Assembly (NCBI GenBank): GCA_003315335.1 | Contig: QNRL01000002.1 | Span: 1-64,000, forward strand | DNA from: Pseudocitrobacter faecalis | GTDB taxonomy: Bacteria > Pseudomonadota > Gammaproteobacteria > Enterobacterales > Enterobacteriaceae | DNA: 64,000 bases | Reading direction: 5' to 3' | In this document: positions 58,462 through 64,000 of the stretch, piece by piece | Position numbering within the stretch: the first letter of the stretch is position 1 | Layout of the letters: each line of letters begins with the position of its first letter | Notes under the pieces: generated by a model | What the model was told of the DNA's origin: nothing | Database searches by the model: none | Seen by the model: the letters and a program-made list of their open reading frames with translations, nothing else | Program-made: the position numbers and the translations under genes

Positions 58462-58490
58462 AAGGCCGCTTTCGCGGCCTTATTTCACTG
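58462..58490 (+). terminator. aspC terminator
   Basis: AAGGCCGC/GCGGCCTT around TTTC, followed by ATTTC. Confidence 0.8.
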
Positions 58491-58510
58491 ACAAAGTGCG
58501 CTTTGTTCTT

Positions 58511-58612
58511 GCCGGATGCGGCGTAAACGCCTTACCCGGCCTACAAAACAGTGCAAGTTCAATACATTGCAGGAGCCTTGTAGGCCTGATAAGCGTAGCG
58601 CATCAGGCAATG
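58511..58612. repeat. REP/BIME element (two inverted units)
   Basis: GCCGGATGCGGCGTAAACGC with CTTACCCGGCCTACAA (58511-58546) and, inverted, TTGTAGGCCTGATAAGCG with TAGCGCATCAGGC (58578-58612) are typical enterobacterial REP units. They lie between convergent aspC and gloC, the usual setting. Confidence 0.9.
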
Positions 58613-58628
58613 TTGCGTTTGTCAACAG

Positions 58629-58655
58629 GAAAAAGGCCGCTTTCGCGGTCTTTTT
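58629..58655 (-). terminator. gloC terminator
   Basis: AAAAAGGCCGC/GCGGTCTTTTTT around TTTC; the A run at its left becomes T on the leftward transcript. Confidence 0.8.
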
Positions 58656-58660
58656 TGCTA

Positions 58661-59308
58661 TTACCAGACAGGCATTTCATCCTGCAGGAACGGGTTGTGC
58701 AGCCGCTCATAGCCGAGCGTTGACAGAGGGCCATGACCTGGAATAAACGTCACGTCATCACCCAGCGGCAATAGCTTGCGTTTAATCGCGTCGATCAGTT
58801 GGCCGTGGTCACCGCGCGGAAAATCACTGCGCCCCACCCCGCCCTTAAAGATAACATCACCGGAAATCAACAGCCGGGACGCGTCATCGAAAAAGACGAT
58901 GTGGCCCGGCGTGTGACCCGGACAATGCAGTATCTGTAACTTCACATTGCCCACGCTTACCGTTTCGCCTTCATTCAGCCAACGGTCAGGCGTCAGAGGC
59001 TGACACTCTTCGAGGCCGAACATCCGGCTCTGTTGTGGTAATCCCTGCAGCCAGAACTCATCTTCTTTTTCCGGCCCAATCACAGGAATACCGTAGTGCG
59101 CAGCCAGCTCCGCCGCCGCACCTACGTGATCGAGATGCCCGTGAGTGAGTAAAATCTGAACCAGGGTAACGCCAGCGGCCTCAACCTGCTCTTTGATTTT
59201 CTCAGCATCGCCGCCAGGATCGACCAGCGCAGCAAGTTTCGTTTGCTCGCACCAAATCAATGAACAGTTCTGCGCGAACGCGGTGACCGGAATAATACGA
59301 TAGTTCAT
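58661..59308 (-). CDS. gloC: GloC/YcbL, type II glyoxalase
   Basis: The 215-residue metallo-beta-lactamase-fold hydrolase has the metal motif THGHLDHVG (residues about 55-63), further His in [10 protein letters not shown] and Asp in ISGDVIF, and a final His in [10 protein letters not shown]. It hydrolyses S-lactoylglutathione to lactate and glutathione, completing methylglyoxal detoxification (mgsA, which makes methylglyoxal, is in this window too but unlinked). It lies 15 nt downstream of ycbK. Confidence 0.95.
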   Translation of the reverse strand: MNYRIIPVTAFAQNCSLIWCEQTKLAALVDPGGDAEKIKEQVEAAGVTLVQILLTHGHLDHVGAAAELAAHYGIPVIGPEKEDEFWLQGLPQQSRMFGLEECQPLTPDRWLNEGETVSVGNVKLQILHCPGHTPGHIVFFDDASRLLISGDVIFKGGVGRSDFPRGDHGQLIDAIKRKLLPLGDDVTFIPGHGPLSTLGYERLHNPFLQDEMPVW

Positions 59309-59323
59309 AAGGCTCCTGTTTCG

Positions 59324-59875
59324 TTACCAGTGCCGCACCGGCCCGGTATCAATATGCACAAAGTTGCTACGTGGGTAGTATCCTACACCACCTGCGCGCA
59401 TAGATAACGCGGCTTTGCGAATATTGCTTAACGAAACACCTTCAATATGGAAATCCATCGCCCGTCCTTTCGTGTGGTAGCTGTTTTTCGCTACACCACG
59501 GCTATGGGCTCGTAATTCATTATTCGTATCAATGGCGCGGTAGCCAGAGATTAACTGTACCGGACGATTAGAGCCTAATAAGCCCTGCAGCCGATAAAGC
59601 TGATCGAATAATGAGGGATCAATAGTGGTTATTTTATTCGCGCGAAAATCACGGAAGAAATGATTGAGTTTTGCTAATTCATCCTGAATATAGCCTCTGC
59701 CGTCGAAAAACTCGGCTTTTATCAACTCACCCGTATGAAGATTGTTCAGCGTCAGGATCCGCGGACGTGGGGTCGAGAGGGTAGCAAGTGCAGGCGTCGG
59801 CAAGATAGCAGCAGCGCCCAGCGCAGCCCCACCCAGCGCCAGCAGTTTGCGGCGATTAGCGTCAAATTTGTCCAT
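59324..59875 (-). CDS. ycbK: YcbK, Tat-exported DUF882/M15-type peptidase-like protein
   Basis: The 183-residue protein starts MDKFDANRRKLLALGGAALG, a twin-arginine signal (NRRKLLALGG), with a stretch to LPTPALA. The mature part has SYHTKGRAMDFHIEG and NFVHIDTG, giving the His/Asp metal ligands of the M15-like peptidase fold, so it may act on peptidoglycan. ATG 59875 is chosen because the longer frame would bury the Tat signal. It lies in one direction with ldtD and gloC, next to the L,D-transpeptidase gene. Confidence 0.94.
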   Translation of the reverse strand: MDKFDANRRKLLALGGAALGAAAILPTPALATLSTPRPRILTLNNLHTGELIKAEFFDGRGYIQDELAKLNHFFRDFRANKITTIDPSLFDQLYRLQGLLGSNRPVQLISGYRAIDTNNELRAHSRGVAKNSYHTKGRAMDFHIEGVSLSNIRKAALSMRAGGVGYYPRSNFVHIDTGPVRHW

Positions 59876-60057
59876 GATAATCAGGTCTACAAGTAAATGT
59901 GATCGAAATTTATGCACTTCTGGCGCACGTAGGGCACCTTACCGGGCATTTCTGCCAGCGTCAAGGCGACCATCCCAGCGCAACCCGCACCACCAGGGCT
60001 TTCCCTGGCGGGCGTTGCGACATAGATACGACCACTAAATTACCTGAACTACTTCAT

Positions 60058-61857
60058 TTATCTGATTAATTGTTCCGCTTTTGGCAGGATTTGTGCGCCA
60101 GATCGCGCTGTTACATCATAATTGTAAATATCTGTGCGATATTGTGTCTTTCCATCAGCGTCAACAAAGGCGGTGAGGTAATAAAGATTCACCGGGATAT
60201 TCTGTCGAATATTCACGTAGCGTGTATTCCCCTGCTTCAGCGCATCGGATATTCGCGCGTCATTCCATCCGGCATCACTCAATAACATACCAGCGAGTTC
60301 AGAGGCTTTATTCACACGCACGCAACCAGAACTTAACGCGCGGGCATCTTTCTGGAACAAATTATGGTTCGGCGTATCGTGTAAATAGATGGCGTCCGAA
60401 CTCGGCATATTAAATTTATACCGCCCGAGTGAGTTGTGTGGCCCTGGTGCCTGCTGGAAGCGGAACGGCAGATTTGACGCCGTGATGGTTGACCAGTCTA
60501 CACGCCAGGGATCAATGGTTTCGCTACTGTTCCAGCCGCGCATCACCGTATAGTTGTGACGCTCAAGGTAACCGGGATCGTTACGCAGTTTCGGCAGAAT
60601 GTCGTTGCGCGCCAGCGTTGGCGGTACGTTCCATGGCGGGTTGACCACCACGTTATTCAACGCGCTGCTCATCATCGGCGTTTTGCGATCCGGACGCCCC
60701 ACAATGACACGCGATGCCAGCACCTGATTGCCGTCCTGATAATAGACCAGCGAATACGCCGGGATGTTCACCATAATGCCTGTAGAAAGTTTACCGGGCA
60801 GCAAACGCAAACGCTGAATATTCAGCGCCACGACACCGGCACGTTCGGCGTTGGAAAGATTGAGCGCATCACGCGTGGCACCGCCAATAACGCCATCGCT
60901 GCCCAGCCCCTGTGAGGTCTGGAAGCGCTTAACGGCGTCGGACAATGTACGGTCATACGCTTGTGGGCCAGACTTTGCCGTTTTTCTGGTTTTCGCGGAT
61001 GGGCTGACGGCCGGTTCATCACCTGGCAGCATAATATTGGGCCCACCATCAAGCATGCCATGACGTTGTAAAATTTCCCGCAGCGCAGGGACATCACTAC
61101 TCCATTGCCCAGGCCGCAGTGACGCGCCTGATTTCAGCGTCGGCCAGGGTTTGGTGTCCGAGAGCAGCGACAACAGTGTCTGGTGCATGGTTTCATACTG
61201 CGGATGCTGAGGAGCCAGCCCGGCGATAAACTGCGGTAATGTGCCCTCAGTGAGCGCCAGTTGCCACTGGTTAATGACCGACAGCGGCGGCGTCGCCATG
61301 GTGTACGGTTTCGCACTGTACAACCAGCGATTACCCTGAACCGGAATACCGCTGATAAAGTGCAGGTAGCCCATCAGTGCATCAGACAGCACGACATCCC
61401 GCGCCATCCCGTTGACGTTCGGGTCGGTTAACAGCTCAACCCATTTGGTAAATTGCGGCTGAAAACCAGCAATCGCCACTTCGGCCAGCTGCTGTTGGAA
61501 CGCACGCACGGCATCACGATTTTCCCACATCGGTTTCATATCGTGTGCGGCGTAAAGCGTAACCAATGGATTGAGATAAACCGGCGTGTAGCCTGCTGGC
61601 AGCCAGGACTGAATATCAGCCCGGCTTTTCGCCGCAGCCCCATCCGGGAGCGGCTGTGTTCCCAACAGATTCGCCATCGCTGACGCCTGGCTTCCCGGAA
61701 CCGCCAGCGCAGGCGCAGTTTCCGCAACGGTGGCGGAACTGTCAGAAGGCACGACTTCTGGCTCATCGGCCAGCGCGTTAAACAGTGGAGCAAACGTCAT
61801 TGCCAGACACACACTCACGACCGACAATCGACGACCATTCTTTTTATTAAGCAACAT
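60058..61857 (-). CDS. ldtD: LdtD, L,D-transpeptidase
   Basis: The 599-residue protein has an N-terminal signal sequence ([22 protein letters not shown]), a scaffold region, a peptidoglycan-binding domain ([27 protein letters not shown]) and a C-terminal YkuD domain with the catalytic HDTPNHNLF and SSGCVRVN cysteine. It forms 3-3 cross-links between meso-DAP residues in the periplasm. It is about 16 residues shorter than E. coli YcbB, mostly near the N-terminus. Confidence 0.96.
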   Translation of the reverse strand: MLLNKKNGRRLSVVSVCLAMTFAPLFNALADEPEVVPSDSSATVAETAPALAVPGSQASAMANLLGTQPLPDGAAAKSRADIQSWLPAGYTPVYLNPLVTLYAAHDMKPMWENRDAVRAFQQQLAEVAIAGFQPQFTKWVELLTDPNVNGMARDVVLSDALMGYLHFISGIPVQGNRWLYSAKPYTMATPPLSVINQWQLALTEGTLPQFIAGLAPQHPQYETMHQTLLSLLSDTKPWPTLKSGASLRPGQWSSDVPALREILQRHGMLDGGPNIMLPGDEPAVSPSAKTRKTAKSGPQAYDRTLSDAVKRFQTSQGLGSDGVIGGATRDALNLSNAERAGVVALNIQRLRLLPGKLSTGIMVNIPAYSLVYYQDGNQVLASRVIVGRPDRKTPMMSSALNNVVVNPPWNVPPTLARNDILPKLRNDPGYLERHNYTVMRGWNSSETIDPWRVDWSTITASNLPFRFQQAPGPHNSLGRYKFNMPSSDAIYLHDTPNHNLFQKDARALSSGCVRVNKASELAGMLLSDAGWNDARISDALKQGNTRYVNIRQNIPVNLYYLTAFVDADGKTQYRTDIYNYDVTARSGAQILPKAEQLIR

Positions 61858-62016
61858 CCCTTGCCCCCTGTTATTGCATTAATGCTCGTAAAACGGGCTT
61901 ACTCTCAGTATATAAAGACAAAAAATTTCTGCCTGACCAAATGTAAAGAAGTCTAAAGATAATACCCCCTCTGGCCGCAAAAGCAGATAGCTAAAACGGC
62001 GCTTCTCCCTGAATGA

Positions 62017-62051
62017 GAAAAAACCCGGTCACTTTCGCGCCGGGTTTTTTA
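62017..62051 (-). terminator. mukB terminator
   Basis: AAAAAACCCGG/CCGGGTTTTTT arms around TCACTTTCGCG, just after the mukB stop. Confidence 0.85.
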
Positions 62052-62067
62052 TTTACGCCCTTTTACA

Positions 62068-64000
62068 TCAGGAGGCGTCAGCCGTTCCCGGTAGCGTCTC
62101 TGGAAGTTGCGCGGCAAACCCTCGCAGCCCCACCACATGAACGTGCTCGTGATTGCCAACCACTTTACGCACCAGTTTATAGGTGGTGCCTTTTTCCGGG
62201 CTGATATTCTCTGGCGCCGCAATAATCAGCTGCATTTCCAGACGTTCGCACAGCTCGAACAGCGTGGCGATAGAACGGGCATCCAAACGCGCCGCTTCAT
62301 CGAGGAACAGCAGACGACACGGCGAGAGGTCTTTTCCGCGCAGGCGACGCGCTTCATCTTCCCAGCTCTGTACCACCATCACCAGAATCGACATCCCGGT
62401 ACCAATCGCTTCACCGGTTGAGAGCGCGCCCGATTCCGCACGCAACCAGCCATCGGAACCACGGTTGACTTCCACTTCCATCTCAAGATAGCTGCGGTAA
62501 TCAAGCAGTTCTTCGCCAATGGTTTGCGGCGTGCGCTGGCCCATATCGATTTGCGGATTAAGGCGTGAATAGAGCTTCGCCAGCGCTTCGGAGAAGGTCA
62601 GACGGTTACTGTTAAACAGATCCTGATGCTGTTCGTGCTGCTCAGAAAGCACATTCAGCAGCGTCGAGTGCGTTTCACGCACGTTAACGTTCAGACGCAC
62701 GCTGTTAACCTGACCAAACGACACGCTCTGCAGCCCCTGGTTCAGTTGACGAATACGGTTCTGCTCGCGCTGAATGGTTTTGCGAATGATGTTGGCCACG
62801 CTGCGAGAGCTGATCGCCAGTTTCTGTTCACGTCCGGTCAGTTCTTCAGTCAGACGGCTCAGTTCGATTTCCATCTGTTCGATGGCTTCAACCGGATCAT
62901 CGGTGCGAATAATATCCTGACGGATACGCTCGCGCAGATGCTGGTACACCGCCACGAAGAACTGAATTTTACGTTCCGGGCGTTTCGGATCTTCCGACAT
63001 ACGTAGCACATCGCGCAGATGTTCGTTATCCGCTACCGCCAGACGCAACGCCCCCAACGCTTTATCCGACATCGAACGCAGGTCATCGGCAGAAAGATAC
63101 GCCAGCTCGCGGCGGTGCAGACGACGTTCTACGCCGTTGTCTTTCACCAGACGCATCACCGCGCACCAGCCGGCTTTCGCGCTCACGACCTGCTCGCGCA
63201 TTTCCAGATAATCACGTTCCAGCTTGCGCAGTTTGCGGGTCAGGTTGTCCATTTCCGCTTCGCAGAAGGTCAGTGCTTTTTCCAGCTGATTACGACGCGC
63301 GCGGTTGTTGCTTAACTGCGCGTGCAGTTCATCGCGGCGAATACGCGCACGCTCTTCCGCCCCGCTGTCGGCGCGAACGCCAATATCCTGCAACTCTTTG
63401 TAGAGATCGTTAAGCAGTTCTTTCTTGGTGTCGTAAGAACTTTTCAGCGACGCCAGCACCTGGCTGTACTGACTTAGCTGCGCGGCATGGGTACGCATCG
63501 CTTCACGGGCACGCGTACGCTCGCTTTCTGCCTGCTCCAGACGCTGGCGCAGTTTTTCGTTAAGATCGCTATTGCCGCTGAGCATCTCAGCGGAATCAGA
63601 GTAGCTGAAGTGTGCACGACGCTGCACCACTTCCGTCAGTGCAAACGCCTGCTGACGCGCTTCGCGCTGCACCTGCTGCGACCAGGCATAATCTTCTTTC
63701 AGTTGTTCAAACTGTTCCGGGTCACTCTGAAGCACGGAGACAACCGGCTCCAGTTTCGCCAGTTGGTTACCGTGCTGCTGAATAAAGCGTGCGGCTTCCT
63801 GCGCTTCGTCCAGGCGTTCCTGAATTTCATCGACGCGGTCTGCCAGCGTTTCATCGGCCAGCAGGCTCAGGCGCGGCAGCAGACGGTTGAGTTGAGCAAC
63901 GCCCTCCTTCGCCTGTTCAAACTGCGTACGCTGCTGCTGGTTGTCGCTTTCGTGCGTATTCAGCGCGCGTTCCAGCTCACCGCGACGGGTATTAAGCTTG
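62068..64000 (-). CDS. mukB: MukB, SMC-like chromosome condensin (C-terminal 643 residues)
   Basis: The frame is open at the right edge, so 5' is missing. The visible part has long coiled coil ([20 protein letters not shown] onward, with many Glu, Gln and Arg), then the C-terminal head: signature [19 protein letters not shown] and Walker [14 protein letters not shown]. The end [10 protein letters not shown] is specific to enterobacterial MukB. MukBEF organises and segregates the chromosome; MatP excludes it from Ter. mukE and mukF should lie beyond the edge. Confidence 0.98.
   Translation of the reverse strand, partial: KLNTRRGELERALNTHESDNQQQRTQFEQAKEGVAQLNRLLPRLSLLADETLADRVDEIQERLDEAQEAARFIQQHGNQLAKLEPVVSVLQSDPEQFEQLKEDYAWSQQVQREARQQAFALTEVVQRRAHFSYSDSAEMLSGNSDLNEKLRQRLEQAESERTRAREAMRTHAAQLSQYSQVLASLKSSYDTKKELLNDLYKELQDIGVRADSGAEERARIRRDELHAQLSNNRARRNQLEKALTFCEAEMDNLTRKLRKLERDYLEMREQVVSAKAGWCAVMRLVKDNGVERRLHRRELAYLSADDLRSMSDKALGALRLAVADNEHLRDVLRMSEDPKRPERKIQFFVAVYQHLRERIRQDIIRTDDPVEAIEQMEIELSRLTEELTGREQKLAISSRSVANIIRKTIQREQNRIRQLNQGLQSVSFGQVNSVRLNVNVRETHSTLLNVLSEQHEQHQDLFNSNRLTFSEALAKLYSRLNPQIDMGQRTPQTIGEELLDYRSYLEMEVEVNRGSDGWLRAESGALSTGEAIGTGMSILVMVVQSWEDEARRLRGKDLSPCRLLFLDEAARLDARSIATLFELCERLEMQLIIAAPENISPEKGTTYKLVRKVVGNHEHVHVVGLRGFAAQLPETLPGTADAS

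Noticed and set aside
58511-58612. Inverted repeats after aspC as a small RNA or insertion sequence end
   Set aside because: They match the usual REP units in orientation and setting; no transposase or promoter is seen.

Overview
The window is chromosomal DNA of an Enterobacteriaceae member. From position 11998 to the right edge, gene order and protein sequences follow the Escherichia coli block serT-yccA-helD-sulA-ompA-matP-fabA-pqi-pyrD-elf-pepN-asnS-ompF-aspC-mukB, here in the opposite orientation to the usual E. coli map. OmpA and OmpF are close to, but not the same as, E. coli, and several accessory genes differ. A Citrobacter- or Enterobacter-like genus fits best; I cannot fix the genus from sequence reading alone.

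Left part (1-12.1 kb) is accessory. A two-partner secretion locus runs leftward: an outer-membrane TpsB/CdiB-type transporter (9167-10837) followed 8 nt later by a giant TpsA/CdiA-type filamentous haemagglutinin that is still open at base 1 (at least 3,050 residues). Its toxic or effector C-terminus and any immunity gene lie outside the window. Next come a small secreted DUF2502 protein, a decayed fragment of what looks like an island-borne protein, and tRNA-Ser(UGA) serT, a plausible insertion site. An orphan MppA/OppA-like peptide-binding protein follows.

Middle part (14-41.8 kb) is core: yccA, tusE/acyP, rlmI, hspQ, then an inserted LysR/flavin-dioxygenase-like pair, then yccU, mgsA, helD, yccFS, sxy, sulA, ompA, matP, lonH, fabA, rmf, the rlmL-uup-pqiABC leftward run, ycbX, zapC and pyrD. 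These cover tRNA and rRNA modification, cell division control (SulA, ZapC, MatP), unsaturated fatty acid synthesis, envelope lipid transport (Pqi) and pyrimidine synthesis.

Right part (41.9-64 kb) has the complete seven-gene elfADCG-ycbUVF chaperone-usher fimbrial operon, an ssuE gene whose usual partners ssuADCB are absent, then pepN, pncB, asnS, ompF, aspC, gloC, ycbK, ldtD and the 3' part of mukB (cut by the right edge).

Regulatory sites that can be read directly include a LexA box (sulA), FadR and FabR operators (fabA), a PurR box and leader hairpin (pyrD), a NadR box (pncB), OmpR-type repeats and a MicF pairing site (ompF), a stable-RNA promoter (serT) and many intrinsic terminators. 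The most unusual points are the CDI-like locus beside serT with island debris, the LysR-linked nitronate monooxygenase-like protein lacking the family's usual histidine, the orphan ssuE next to a REP-like hairpin, and an OmpF whose constriction loop lacks the normal PEFGG motif.
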